Under the pieces are notes generated by a model. It searched no databases. It saw nothing but the letters and a program-made list of their open reading frames with translations, and was not told the origin of the DNA. The translations under genes and the position numbers were made by a program. DNA of 64,000 nt from positions 62,001 through 126,000 of the forward strand of contig NZ_LVEJ01000029.1 of assembly GCF_001648775.1 (NCBI RefSeq), in the 5' to 3' direction. The stretch's first letter is position 1; every line of letters begins with the position of its first letter. The stretch comes from Pseudomonas fluorescens (GTDB lineage: Bacteria; Pseudomonadota; Gammaproteobacteria; Pseudomonadales; Pseudomonadaceae). This document shows, piece by piece, positions 33,374-42,126 of this stretch.

Positions 33374-34009
33374 TTGCTGATGCGTGAAACCCCTGTAGTG
33401 ATTGACGGCCCGGTGGGTCAACTTGAGTCTCTGTACCTGGACAACGAGCAGCCACGCGGCATCGCGCTGATCTGCCATCCGAACCCGGTGCAGGGCGGCA
33501 CCATGCTCAACAAGGTCGTCTCGACCTTGCAGCGCACCGCACGCGATGCCGGCCTGATCACCTTGCGCTTCAACTATCGCGGCGTCGGTGCCAGCGAAGG
33601 TTCCCACGACATGGGCACCGGCGAGGTCGACGACGCTCAGGCTGCCGCCAAGTGGTTGCGCGAGAAACACCCGGATCTGCCGCTGACCCTGTTCGGTTTC
33701 TCCTTCGGTGGATTTGTTGCCGCAAGTCTCGGCGGTCGTCTCGAAGCGCAGGGCGAGCAGCTGAAACATCTGTTCATGGTCGCGCCGGCGGTCATGCGTC
33801 TGGGCGAGCAGGATCAACTGCCGCAGCAGGGTGAACTCACGGTGATCCAGCCAGAAACCGACGAAGTCATCGACCCGCAACTGGTTTACGACTGGTCGGA
33901 ACAACTCCAGCGCCCCCATGAGCTGCTGAAAGTGGCAGAATGCGGACACTTTTTTCATGGCAAGCTGACCGATCTCAAGGATCTGATCCTGCCGCGTCTC
34001 TCGAATTGA
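33374..34009 (+). CDS. Alpha/beta hydrolase
   Basis: 211 residues. Start chosen at TTG 33374 because GGAG lies 8 bases before it; the ATG two codons later has GGAG 14 bases away. An upstream frame to 33227 has no coding character. The nucleophile elbow GFSFGGFVAASLGG (GxSxGG, Ser near 115) and an oxyanion segment (CHPNPVQGGTMLNK) define an alpha/beta hydrolase of the YcjY/DUF-type dienelactone group. The Asp is likely in VIQPETDEVID and the His in CGHFFHG. Substrate unknown. trpS follows with 24 bp spacing. Confidence 0.85.
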   Translation: MLMRETPVVIDGPVGQLESLYLDNEQPRGIALICHPNPVQGGTMLNKVVSTLQRTARDAGLITLRFNYRGVGASEGSHDMGTGEVDDAQAAAKWLREKHPDLPLTLFGFSFGGFVAASLGGRLEAQGEQLKHLFMVAPAVMRLGEQDQLPQQGELTVIQPETDEVIDPQLVYDWSEQLQRPHELLKVAECGHFFHGKLTDLKDLILPRLSN

Positions 34010-34033
34010 TTGCAGTCTGACAAGCGATTACCC

Positions 34034-35389
34034 ATGACGAACCGTACCCGTATCCTCACCGGCATCACCACCACCGGCACGCCGCACCTGGGCAACTACG
34101 CCGGCGCCATCCGCCCGGCGATCCTTGCCAGCCGCGACAGCAATGCCGATTCGTTCTACTTTCTGGCCGACTACCACGCCCTGATCAAATGCGATGACCC
34201 GCTGCGCATCCAGCGCTCGCGTCTGGAAATCGCCGCGACCTGGCTGGCCGGTGGCCTCGATGTCGACCGCGTGACCTTCTACCGCCAGTCCGACATCCCG
34301 GAAATCCCTGAGCTGACCTGGCTGCTGACCTGCGTTGCCGCCAAGGGCCTGCTCAACCGTGCGCACGCTTACAAGGCGTCGGTGGACAAGAACGTTGAAA
34401 CCGGTGAGGACCCGGATGCCGGCATCACCATGGGCCTCTACAGCTACCCGGTGCTGATGGCCGCGGACATCCTGATGTTCAACGCGCACAAGGTACCGGT
34501 CGGTCGTGACCAGATCCAGCACGTGGAAATGGCCCGCGACATCGGCCAGCGTTTCAACCATCTGTTCGGTCAAGGCAAAGAATTTTTCACCATGCCCGAA
34601 GCGCTGATCGAAGAAAGCGTGGCGACATTGCCGGGCCTCGACGGTCGCAAGATGTCGAAGAGCTACGACAACACCATCCCGTTGTTCTCCAGCGCTAAAG
34701 AGATGAAGGACGCGATCTCGCGGATAGTCACTGACTCCAAAGCACCAGGCGAAGCGAAAGATCCGGACAACTCGCACCTGTTCACCCTGTTCCAGGCCTT
34801 CGCCACGCCGGTGCAGGCTGACGAATTCCGCAGCGAACTGCTCGGCGGTCTGGGTTGGGGCGAGGCGAAGAATCGTCTGTTTCAATTGCTCGACAACGAT
34901 CTCGGCGAGGCTCGCGACAAGTATCACCAGTTGATCGAGCGTCCGGCAGATCTGGAAGACATCCTGCAGATCGGTGCCAAGAAGGCCCGCGCCGTGGCAA
35001 CGCCGTTCCTCAACGAACTGCGTGAAGCGGTTGGCCTTCGCTCCTTCGTCAATCAGGTTCAGGTTGCCGCGACGACCAAGAAGAAAGCCGCAAAAGCCGC
35101 ACGTTTTGTCAGCTTCCGCGAAGACGACGGCAGCTTCCGTTTCCGTTTGCTGGCGGCTGATGGCGAGCAACTGCTGCTGTCGCGTAACTTCGCCGATGGC
35201 AAAACCGCAGGCCAGGTAACCAAACAACTGCAATCCGGCCAGCCACTGGACGTGCGCAGCGAAGACCTGAGCTTCAGCGTCTGGCTCGAAGGTGAGTGCG
35301 TCGGCGACAGCCCGGCGTTCGCCGACGCTGCTGCGCGGGACGCGGCCATCGAGGCGCTGCGCGTTGCGCTGACCCCGGTTCAGGACTAA
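34034..35389 (+). CDS. trpS: Tryptophanyl-tRNA synthetase, long form
   Basis: Charges tRNA-Trp. 451 residues from MTNRTRI; the usual bacterial enzyme is about 330-350. The class I signature TGTPHLGNY (HIGH-like) sits at residues 13-21 and GRKMSKSYDN (KMSKS) near 206. After about residue 345 there is an extra tail: a basic linker (KKKAAKAARF) then FVSFREDDGSFRFRLLAADG, GEQLLLSRNF and AGQVTKQL, which looks like a YegP/DUF1508-type fold. Long-form TrpS is known in pseudomonads; the tail's role is not known to me. Followed by a terminator. Confidence 0.95.
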   Translation: MTNRTRILTGITTTGTPHLGNYAGAIRPAILASRDSNADSFYFLADYHALIKCDDPLRIQRSRLEIAATWLAGGLDVDRVTFYRQSDIPEIPELTWLLTCVAAKGLLNRAHAYKASVDKNVETGEDPDAGITMGLYSYPVLMAADILMFNAHKVPVGRDQIQHVEMARDIGQRFNHLFGQGKEFFTMPEALIEESVATLPGLDGRKMSKSYDNTIPLFSSAKEMKDAISRIVTDSKAPGEAKDPDNSHLFTLFQAFATPVQADEFRSELLGGLGWGEAKNRLFQLLDNDLGEARDKYHQLIERPADLEDILQIGAKKARAVATPFLNELREAVGLRSFVNQVQVAATTKKKAAKAARFVSFREDDGSFRFRLLAADGEQLLLSRNFADGKTAGQVTKQLQSGQPLDVRSEDLSFSVWLEGECVGDSPAFADAAARDAAIEALRVALTPVQD

Positions 35390-35429
35390 TCGGCGGCACG
35401 GTCCGACCAAGGGCCGATTGCCATTCCCA

Positions 35430-35461
35430 CGGGCCGTCGCTACAGTGACGGCCCGTTTTTG
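35430..35461 (+). terminator. Intrinsic terminator after trpS
   Basis: ACGGGCCGTCGCTACAGTGA then CGGCCCGTTTTT: an 8-pair GC-rich stem followed by five T. Confidence 0.88.
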
Positions 35462-35479
35462 TTGCCTTGCTAACGAATT

Positions 35480-36574
35480 ATGACGCCCCTAGAACGATAC
35501 CAAGCTGATCTGAAACGCCCGGACTTCTTCCATGACGCCGCGCAGGAAACTGCTGTGCGTCATTTGCAGCGCCTGTACGACGATCTGATCGCCGCCGATC
35601 AGAACAAGCCGGGTCTGCTGAGCAAACTGTTTGGCAAAAAGGATCAGACGCCGGTCAAAGGTCTGTATTTCTGGGGCGGCGTAGGTCGCGGCAAGACGTA
35701 CCTGGTCGACACCTTCTTCGAAGCGCTGCCGTTCAAGGAAAAGACCCGCACCCACTTCCACCGCTTCATGAAGCGCGTACACGAAGAAATGAAAACCCTC
35801 GGCGGCGAGAAAAACCCGCTGACCATCATCGCCAAGCGTTTCTCCGACGAGTCGCGGGTGATCTGCTTCGATGAATTCTTCGTCTCCGACATCACCGACG
35901 CGATGATCCTCGGCACGTTGATGGAAGAGCTGTTCAAGAACGGTGTGACCCTGGTCGCGACCTCGAACATCGTCCCGGACGGTCTCTACAAGGACGGTCT
36001 GCAACGTGCGCGTTTCTTGCCGGCCATCGCGTTGATCAAGCAGAACACCGAGATCGTCAACGTCGACAGCGGCGTCGACTATCGCCTGCGTCACCTCGAA
36101 CAAGCGGAGCTGTTCCACTTCCCGCTCGATGAGGCGTCCCACGAAAGCCTGCGCAAGAGCTTCCGCGCGCTGACACCGGAATGCACTGCAGCGGTCGAAA
36201 ACGACGTGCTGATGATCGAGAACCGCGAGATTCGTGCCCTGCGTACTTGCGATGACGTGGCCTGGTTCGACTTCCGCGAACTGTGCGACGGCCCGCGTAG
36301 CCAGAACGACTACATCGAACTGGGCAAGATCTTCCACGCCGTGTTGCTCAGCGGTGTCGAGCAGATGAGCGTCACCACCGACGACATCGCTCGCCGCTTC
36401 ATCAACATGGTCGACGAGTTCTACGACCGTAACGTCAAGCTGATCATTTCGGCTGAAGTCGAGCTGAAGGATCTCTACACCGGCGGCCGTCTGAACTTCG
36501 AATTCCAGCGCACGCTGAGCCGTTTGCTGGAAATGCAATCGCACGAATTCCTGTCGCGGGCGCACAAGCCTTAA
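35480..36574 (+). CDS. zapE: Cell division protein ZapE (AFG1-type ATPase)
   Basis: 364 residues, normal length. Walker A YFWGGVGRGKTYLVDTF near residues 63-79, Walker B VICFDEFFVSDITDA near 127, and sensor region LVATSNIVPDGLYKDG around 155-170. ZapE destabilises FtsZ bundles at late division and is related to mitochondrial Afg1. The ATG is 18 bp after the trpS terminator and has only a weak ribosome site. A terminator and REP pair separate it from the convergent regulator. Neighbour trpS/zapE order is, from memory, as in P. aeruginosa. Confidence 0.94.
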   Translation: MTPLERYQADLKRPDFFHDAAQETAVRHLQRLYDDLIAADQNKPGLLSKLFGKKDQTPVKGLYFWGGVGRGKTYLVDTFFEALPFKEKTRTHFHRFMKRVHEEMKTLGGEKNPLTIIAKRFSDESRVICFDEFFVSDITDAMILGTLMEELFKNGVTLVATSNIVPDGLYKDGLQRARFLPAIALIKQNTEIVNVDSGVDYRLRHLEQAELFHFPLDEASHESLRKSFRALTPECTAAVENDVLMIENREIRALRTCDDVAWFDFRELCDGPRSQNDYIELGKIFHAVLLSGVEQMSVTTDDIARRFINMVDEFYDRNVKLIISAEVELKDLYTGGRLNFEFQRTLSRLLEMQSHEFLSRAHKP

Positions 36575-36588
36575 ACAGAATCGGCAAA

Positions 36589-36621
36589 GAAAAAGGGCCT
36601 GCGATTGCAGGCCCTTTTTTA
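36589..36621 (+). terminator. Intrinsic terminator after zapE
   Basis: AAAAAGGGCCTGC GAT GCAGGCCCTTTTTT: an eight- to ten-pair stem with six T. Confidence 0.92.
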
Positions 36622-36639
36622 TGCGCACTGAATTACCCC

Positions 36640-36729
36640 TGTGGGAGCGAGCCTGCTCGCGAAGGCGGTGTGTCAGCCAACAATTTTGTTGAATGTGAAA
36701 CCGAATTCGCGAGCAGGCTCGCTCCCACA
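36640..36729. repeat. REP inverted pair
   Basis: Copies at 36640-36663 (GTGGGAGCGAGCCTGCTCGC) and 36706-36729 (inverse), about 42 bp apart, between the convergent zapE and GlxA-type regulator genes. Confidence 0.93.
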
Positions 36730-36754
36730 TTGGAATTGCGCTGTTGCAGGAAAA

Positions 36755-37750
36755 TTATGCAGCCTGCTGAAACTGCTGCCGATACTGATTCGGCGACAGC
36801 TCAGTGTGCTGGCGGAACAGCCGCGCAAAGAAACTCGCGTCGTCGTAGCCGACCTCATAACTGATGGTCTTGATGCTCTTGCGACTGCCGGACAGCAAAC
36901 CCTTGGCCGTCTCGATACGCAGGCGTTGCAGGTAATGCAGGGGCTTGTCACCGGTGGCGGTCTGGAAGCGCCGCATGAAATTGCGGATGCTCATGCCGTG
37001 CTCGCGGGCGACGTCTTCGAAGCGGAACTTGTCGGCAAAATGCTCTTCGAGCCAGTGCTGGATCTGCAGGATGATCACGTCCTGATGCAGCTTCTGGCCG
37101 CCGAACCCGATACGTCCCGGCGCATAGCTGCGCTGCACTTCATAGAGAATGTCGCGGGCCACGGCCTGCGCGACGTTGGCCCCGCAAAAGCGCTCGATCA
37201 AATAAATGTAGAGGTCGCAGGCTGAGGTGGTGCCGCCGGCGCAGTACAGGTTATCGGCGTCGGTCAGGTGCTTGTCCTGATTGAGGTAGACCTTGGGGAA
37301 ACGCTCGGCGAACGCATTGAAGAACCGCCAGTAGGTGGTCGCTTCCTTGCCGTTGAGCAGGCCGGCTTCGGCCAGCCAGAACACCCCGGTGGCTTCGCCG
37401 CACAACACCGCGCCACGGGCATGTTGCTCACGCAGCCACGGCAGGATCTGTGGATAACGGGCGCACAGCGTATCGAAGTCGTCCCAGAACGCCGGGAGGA
37501 TGATGACGTCGGCGTTTTCCAGACCGCCGTCGACCGGCATCACCACGTCACTGAAACTGTTCACCGGTTTGCCGTCGGGGCTGACCAGGCGCGTTTCAAA
37601 CGCCGGTGTCAGGCCGTGGCCCAGTTGTTTGCCATAACGCAGGCTGGCCAGATGGAAGAAATCCTTGGCTTGCATGAGAGTGGAAGCGAAAACCCGGTCG
37701 ATTGCCAGGATGCTGACGCGCCGCAAGGGCGTGGAGACGTGCTTGGACAT
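36755..37750 (-). CDS. GlxA-family AraC-type regulator (DJ-1/PfpI + HTH)
   Basis: 331 residues. The N-terminal 190 are a class I glutamine amidotransferase/DJ-1-like domain (LAIDRVFASTLMQAKDFF; GAVLCGEATGVFWLAEAG with the nucleophile-elbow Cys at the GAxLCGEA loop; CAGGTTSACDLYIYLI); the rest is an AraC DNA-binding domain with two helix-turn-helix units (FEDVAREHGMSIRNFMRRFQ; KTISYEVGYDDASFFARLFR). Related proteins (GbdR, CdhR, ArgR) control amino-compound catabolism. Divergent from an acyl-CoA dehydrogenase, which may be its target, with about 150 bp between. Ligand unknown. Confidence 0.9.
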   Translation of the reverse strand: MSKHVSTPLRRVSILAIDRVFASTLMQAKDFFHLASLRYGKQLGHGLTPAFETRLVSPDGKPVNSFSDVVMPVDGGLENADVIILPAFWDDFDTLCARYPQILPWLREQHARGAVLCGEATGVFWLAEAGLLNGKEATTYWRFFNAFAERFPKVYLNQDKHLTDADNLYCAGGTTSACDLYIYLIERFCGANVAQAVARDILYEVQRSYAPGRIGFGGQKLHQDVIILQIQHWLEEHFADKFRFEDVAREHGMSIRNFMRRFQTATGDKPLHYLQRLRIETAKGLLSGSRKSIKTISYEVGYDDASFFARLFRQHTELSPNQYRQQFQQAA

Positions 37751-37901
37751 AATTCAACTTTTGTTTTGTTTTTATAAGGGAAAGTGGTCACCAGACGGCT
37801 GGATCGTCTTATTTTTTGTCGGATGTGTCCAGTGTCACGTGTCAGAAGGGAGGCTTAGTCTCTGAAGCTCATCTCCCTCCAACAACAAAGAAAGGTGCCG
37901 C

Positions 37902-39038
37902 ATGATCCCCAGAACCTTGTTCAGCTCCGAGCACGAATTGTTTCGCGACAGCGTACGCACCTTCCTCGAAAAGGAGGCCGTGCCGTTCCACGCGCAATGG
38001 GAGAAACAAGGCCACATCGACCGCAAACTGTGGAACAAGGCCGGGGAGGCGGGGATGCTTTGCTCGCATTTGCCGGAAGAATACGGCGGGTTGGGCGCGG
38101 ATTTTCTCTACAGCGCCGTGGTGATCGAGGAGGTCGGGCGACTGGGCCTGACCGGCATCGGTTTCTCGCTGCATTCGGACATCGTCGCGCCTTACATCCT
38201 GCATTACGGCAGCGAGGCGCTGAAGCACAAATACCTGCCGAAACTGGTTTCGGGCGAGATGGTCACGGCCATCGCCATGACCGAGCCGGGTGCTGGGTCT
38301 GACCTGCAAGGCGTGAAGACCACCGCTGTGCTGGACGGCGATGAATATGTGATCAACGGCTCGAAAACGTTCATTACCAACGGCTTTCTGGCTGATCTGG
38401 TGATCGTGGTCGCCAAGACCGATCCGAAGGCCGGCGCCAAGGGCACCAGTCTGTTTCTGGTCGAAGCGAATACGCCGGGATTTGAGAAGGGCAAGCGCCT
38501 GGAGAAGGTCGGCATGAAGGCGCAGGACACCTCGGAGCTGTTCTTCCAGGATGTGCGCGTGCCGAAGGAAAATCTGTTGGGGCAGGCCGGGGCCGGGTTC
38601 GCCTATCTGATGCAGGAGTTGCCGCAGGAGCGTCTGACGGTAGCGATCGGTGGGCTGGCTTCAGCTGAAGCCGCGTTGCAGTGGACGCTGGATTACACCC
38701 GTGATCGCAAGGCCTTTGGCAAAGCGATTGCCGACTTCCAGAACACCCGCTTCAAGCTGGCGGAGATGGCCACCGAGATTCAGATCGGCCGCGTGTTCGT
38801 CGACAAATGTCTGGAACTGCACCTGCAAGGCAAGCTCGATGTGCCGACAGCGGCGATGGCGAAATACTGGGGCACCGACCTGCAATGCAAGGTGCTCGAC
38901 GAGTGCGTGCAGTTGCATGGCGGTTACGGCTTCATGTGGGAGTACCCGGTGGCCCGGGCGTGGGCGGATGCGCGCGTGCAGCGGATCTATGCCGGTACCA
39001 ATGAAATCATGAAGGAGATCATTGCGCGCTCGCTTTGA
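37902..39038 (+). CDS. Acyl-CoA dehydrogenase
   Basis: 378 residues. FAD-binding and substrate signatures: AMTEPGAGSDLQGVKTTA (family AMTEPxAGSD) near residue 125, INGSKTFITNGFLADL near 148, and the C-terminal YAGTNEIMKEIIARS whose Glu (near 365) is the catalytic base in medium/short-chain enzymes. LHGGYGFMWEYPVARAWADA is also typical. It removes two hydrogens from an acyl-CoA and passes electrons to ETF. AAGGTGCCGC is the ribosome site. Not beside other beta-oxidation genes; the divergent GlxA-type regulator may control it. Confidence 0.92.
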   Translation: MIPRTLFSSEHELFRDSVRTFLEKEAVPFHAQWEKQGHIDRKLWNKAGEAGMLCSHLPEEYGGLGADFLYSAVVIEEVGRLGLTGIGFSLHSDIVAPYILHYGSEALKHKYLPKLVSGEMVTAIAMTEPGAGSDLQGVKTTAVLDGDEYVINGSKTFITNGFLADLVIVVAKTDPKAGAKGTSLFLVEANTPGFEKGKRLEKVGMKAQDTSELFFQDVRVPKENLLGQAGAGFAYLMQELPQERLTVAIGGLASAEAALQWTLDYTRDRKAFGKAIADFQNTRFKLAEMATEIQIGRVFVDKCLELHLQGKLDVPTAAMAKYWGTDLQCKVLDECVQLHGGYGFMWEYPVARAWADARVQRIYAGTNEIMKEIIARSL

Positions 39039-39061
39039 TCTTCGCTGCATTGGCTGGCCTC

Positions 39062-39126
39062 TTCGCGAGCAGGCTCGCTCCCACAGGTACGGTGATCCTC
39101 TGTGGGAGCGAGCTTGCTCGCGAAGG
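39062..39126. repeat. REP inverted pair
   Basis: TTCGCGAGCAGGCTCGCTCC (39062-39085) then the inverse with a TT loop variant (39101-39126), only 15 bases apart, between the convergent acyl-CoA dehydrogenase and aldo-keto reductase genes. Confidence 0.93.
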
Positions 39127-39141
39127 CGGCTTCTCTATCGA

Positions 39142-40182
39142 TTACGGCGCTGGGTTCGGGTGATCCTTGTGAATCGCCTCAATCCCCGCCAACACTTCAT
39201 CGGAAAGCTTCAAATCGAAACTGGCAATGTTGCTATCCAGTTGCTCAAGCGTCGTCGCCCCAATGATGTTGCTGGTGACGAACGCTTGCTGCGTCACGAA
39301 CGCCAGCGCCATTTGCGCCGGATCCAGACCGTGCTCACGGGCCAGCGCGACATAACGGCTGCACGCTGCTTCCGACTGCGCATTGAAATAGCGGCTGAAG
39401 CGGCTGTAGAGGCTCAGACGGCCTTTCGGCGGACGCGCGCCACCTTCGTACTTGCCTGAGAGGAAACCAAATGCCAGCGGCGAATAGGCGAGCAAACCGC
39501 ATTGTTCGCGGATGGCGATTTCCGCCAGGCCCACTTCAAAGCTGCGGTTGAGCAGGTTGTACGGGTTCTGGATCGACACCGCACGCGGCCAGCCACGGGC
39601 TTCGGCCAAGGCAAGGAAGCGCATGGTGCCCCACGGGGTTTCATTGGACAGGCCGATGTGGCGGATCTTGCCGGCCTTCACTTGCTCGTCGAGCGCTTCG
39701 AGGGTGTCTTCGAGCGGAGTCAGGTTGGCTTCGATCTTGTGCTTGTAGCCCAGTTGTCCGAAAAAGTTGGTGCTGCGCTCCGGCCAGTGCAATTGATACA
39801 GGTCGATGTAATCGGTCTGCAGACGCGCGAGGCTGGCATCCACCGCGGCGGTGATGTGCTGGCGGTTGTGGCGCAGGTTTTTGTCGCGGATGTAATCGAT
39901 GGTGTTGCCGGGACCGGCAATCTTGCTGGCGAGGATCCAGTCGGCACGGTCACCGCGGCTTTTGAAGTAATTGCCGATGTAGCGCTCGGTGGTGGCGTAG
40001 GATTCGGCTTTCGGCGGCACCGGGTACATCTCGGCGGTGTCGATGAAATTGATCCCGGCCTCTTTGGCGCGTTCAATCTGCGCGAAGGCTTCAGCTTCAG
40101 TGTTTTGCTCGCCCCAGGTCATGGTGCCGAGGCAGATTGCACTCACGTTCAGGTCGGTACGGCCTAGCTGGCGATAGTCCAT
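39142..40182 (-). CDS. Aldo-keto reductase (Tas-like, NADP(H)-dependent)
   Basis: 346 residues from MDYRQLGRTDLNVSAICLGT at 40182, chosen for AAGGAGCACCCG just before it. Tas/YajO type: catalytic tetrad regions are FIDTAEMYPVPP (Asp/Tyr), ILASKIAGPG (Lys) and YQLHWPERS (His). Cofactor-binding segments are near the C-terminus. Tas-like reductases act on small aldehydes and ketones; the true substrate is unknown. Convergent with the acyl-CoA dehydrogenase; divergent from rplM-rpsI, as, from memory, in P. aeruginosa. Confidence 0.9.
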   Translation of the reverse strand: MDYRQLGRTDLNVSAICLGTMTWGEQNTEAEAFAQIERAKEAGINFIDTAEMYPVPPKAESYATTERYIGNYFKSRGDRADWILASKIAGPGNTIDYIRDKNLRHNRQHITAAVDASLARLQTDYIDLYQLHWPERSTNFFGQLGYKHKIEANLTPLEDTLEALDEQVKAGKIRHIGLSNETPWGTMRFLALAEARGWPRAVSIQNPYNLLNRSFEVGLAEIAIREQCGLLAYSPLAFGFLSGKYEGGARPPKGRLSLYSRFSRYFNAQSEAACSRYVALAREHGLDPAQMALAFVTQQAFVTSNIIGATTLEQLDSNIASFDLKLSDEVLAGIEAIHKDHPNPAP

Positions 40183-40427
40183 CGGGTGCTCCTTGGGCAA
40201 AACAATCATAAAAGCAGGTTGAAATATTTTTCGCAATCTGCATAATTGCCGACCTCTTTCTGCAGTGGAAGTGATGCGCCGCCGCCGAAGAATCTTGCCG
40301 TTGAACGGACGCGCCGACCCGAGCCCCCGAAAGCGTCTGTATCCGGCTGCCTTTGACTTGTCAAAGTACGCACTATTCAGTAAGATCCGCCGTCTAATTT
40401 ACAGGGCGGCCCCTGAGGCTATAAAGA

Positions 40428-40856
40428 ATGAAAACTTTTACTGCTAAACCGGAAACAGTAAAGCGCGACTGGTTTGTCGTCGACGCTGCTGGTCAGACCC
40501 TGGGTCGTCTGGCCACCGAAATCGCGAGCCGTCTGCGTGGCAAGCACAAGCCTGAGTACACTCCTCACGTTGACACCGGCGACTACATCGTCGTAATCAA
40601 CGCTGAGCAGATTCGTGTTACCGGTGCTAAAACCACTGACAAAATGTACTACTCCCACTCCGGTTTCCCGGGCGGCATCAAGTCGATCAACTTTGAAAAG
40701 CTGATCGCTAAAGCCCCTGAGCGCGTGATCGAGACCGCGGTTAAAGGCATGCTGCCTAAAAACCCACTGGGTCGCGACATGTACCGTAAGCTGAAAGTCT
40801 ATGCGGGCGCTGCACACCCACATACTGCTCAGCAGCCCCAAGAACTGAAGTTTTAA
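40428..40856 (+). CDS. rplM: 50S ribosomal protein L13
   Basis: 142 residues, exact family length. Motifs KPETVKRDWFVVDAAGQTLG and GMLPKNPLGRDMYRKLKVYA are diagnostic. First gene of rplM-rpsI; rpsI starts 14 bp after the stop. Codon use is more AT-ending (GCT, AAA, CGT) than its neighbours, as expected of highly expressed genes. A promoter is likely within the 245 bp upstream, where TTGACT (40353-40358) is followed by TATTCA at 15-bp spacing; this match is weak. The GC-rich stretch just before the start could be an autoregulatory leader. Confidence 0.98.
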   Translation: MKTFTAKPETVKRDWFVVDAAGQTLGRLATEIASRLRGKHKPEYTPHVDTGDYIVVINAEQIRVTGAKTTDKMYYSHSGFPGGIKSINFEKLIAKAPERVIETAVKGMLPKNPLGRDMYRKLKVYAGAAHPHTAQQPQELKF

Positions 40857-40870
40857 CGGAATAGTACATT

Positions 40871-41263
40871 ATGTCGGCGACTCAAAATTACGGCACTGGC
40901 CGTCGCAAGACCGCAACCGCACGCGTTTTCCTGCGTCCGGGTACTGGTAACATCTCCATCAACAACCGTTCGCTGGAAAACTTCTTCGGCCGCGAAACTG
41001 CCCGCATGGTAGTTCGCCAGCCGCTGGAGCTGACTGAGACTGTCGAGAAGTTCGACATCTACGTCACCGTGATCGGCGGTGGTGTAAGTGGTCAAGCTGG
41101 CGCAATCCGCCACGGCATCACTCGCGCTCTGATGGACTACGACGAAACCCTGCGTGGCGCTCTGCGCAAAGCTGGCTTCGTTACTCGCGACGCCCGTGAA
41201 GTTGAACGTAAGAAAGTTGGTCTGCGTAAAGCGCGTAAGCGTCCGCAGTACTCGAAGCGTTAA
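40871..41263 (+). CDS. rpsI: 30S ribosomal protein S9
   Basis: 130 residues. Starts MSATQNYGTGRRKTATARVF and ends RKARKRPQYSKR, the lysine/arginine-rich C-terminal tail that reaches the P site and contacts tRNA. Contains the family block GGGVSGQAGAIRHGITRAL. Cotranscribed with rplM; ended by a strong terminator before petA. Confidence 0.98.
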   Translation: MSATQNYGTGRRKTATARVFLRPGTGNISINNRSLENFFGRETARMVVRQPLELTETVEKFDIYVTVIGGGVSGQAGAIRHGITRALMDYDETLRGALRKAGFVTRDAREVERKKVGLRKARKRPQYSKR

Positions 41264-41278
41264 TTCCGCTTCCACGTT

Positions 41279-41320
41279 CAAAAAAAACGCCCGCTTCCTC
41301 ACGGAAGCGGGCGTTTTTTT
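41279..41320 (+). terminator. Intrinsic terminator after rpsI
   Basis: AAAAAAACGCCCGCTTCC, TCAC loop, GGAAGCGGGCGTTTTTTT: 12-13 pairs with T run. Confidence 0.95.
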
Positions 41321-41419
41321 ATGCCTGTGATTTATCAAAGAATTGCGCTGCGACAACTTGCCACTTCCGTAGACCCCCTATACTGCAAGGCTTGGGGGTG
41401 AGAGCTGCGGGTAATTCCC

Positions 41420-41448
41420 TTGTCAGAATTGGGGCTTTTCATTACCAT
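41420..41448 (+). promoter_or_regulatory. Candidate sigma-70 promoter of petABC
   Basis: TTGTCA at 41420-41425 and TACCAT at 41443-41448 with a 17-bp spacer, about 85 bp before petA. The -10 is weak, so this is only a candidate. Confidence 0.35.
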
Positions 41449-41532
41449 TCGGCAAAATTTTTATAAGTAACATTGATTTATTTAGTAGATGCCTGATTTA
41501 ACAGGCCACAAAAGCTGATGGGAGAGGACTGA

Positions 41533-42126
41533 ATGAGCAATGACGGCGTGAATGCAGGCCGGCGTCGCTTCTTGGTAGCAGCCACATCCGTGGTGGGTGC
41601 TGCAGGAGCGGTGGGGGCTGCGGTCCCGTTCGTGGGGTCATGGTTTCCCAGTGCCAAGGCGAAAGCCGCCGGTGCACCGGTGAAAGTGAATGTCAGCAAA
41701 ATCGAGCCAGGACAGCAGATGATTGCTGAGTGGCGCGGCCAGCCGGTGTTCATTGTCCGCCGTACTGCGGAAATCCTGGGGAATCTCAAAAAGATCGAGG
41801 GCCAGCTCTCCGATCCGACCTCCAAAAACTCCACGCAACCTACCTATGTCGACCCTGAAGTGCGCTCGATCAAGCCAGAAATTCTGCTGCTGATCGGGAT
41901 TTGCACACACCTGGGTTGCTCACCAACTTTCCGTCCCGAAGTGGCACCTGCGGATCTGGGTAAAGACTGGGTCGGTGGCTATTTCTGCCCTTGCCACGGT
42001 TCCCACTACGATCTGGCTGGTCGCGTCTACAAGTCGCAACCTGCGCCTTTGAACCTGCCAGTTCCCCCGCATTCCTATGAGACCGATGACCTGATTGTCA
42101 TTGGCGTCGATACGGAGAAAGCGTGA
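41533..42126 (+). CDS. petA: Ubiquinol-cytochrome c reductase Rieske iron-sulfur subunit
   Basis: 197 residues. Tat signal/anchor GRRRFLVAATSVVGAAGAVG holds the protein in the inner membrane. Rieske [2Fe-2S] ligands: CTHLGC near residue 120 and CPCHGSHYD near 156. In complex III it takes an electron from ubiquinol at the Qo site and passes it to cytochrome c1. GGGAGAGGACTGA precedes the ATG. The stop codon overlaps the petB start (TGATG), showing tight coupling. Confidence 0.98.
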   Translation: MSNDGVNAGRRRFLVAATSVVGAAGAVGAAVPFVGSWFPSAKAKAAGAPVKVNVSKIEPGQQMIAEWRGQPVFIVRRTAEILGNLKKIEGQLSDPTSKNSTQPTYVDPEVRSIKPEILLLIGICTHLGCSPTFRPEVAPADLGKDWVGGYFCPCHGSHYDLAGRVYKSQPAPLNLPVPPHSYETDDLIVIGVDTEKA

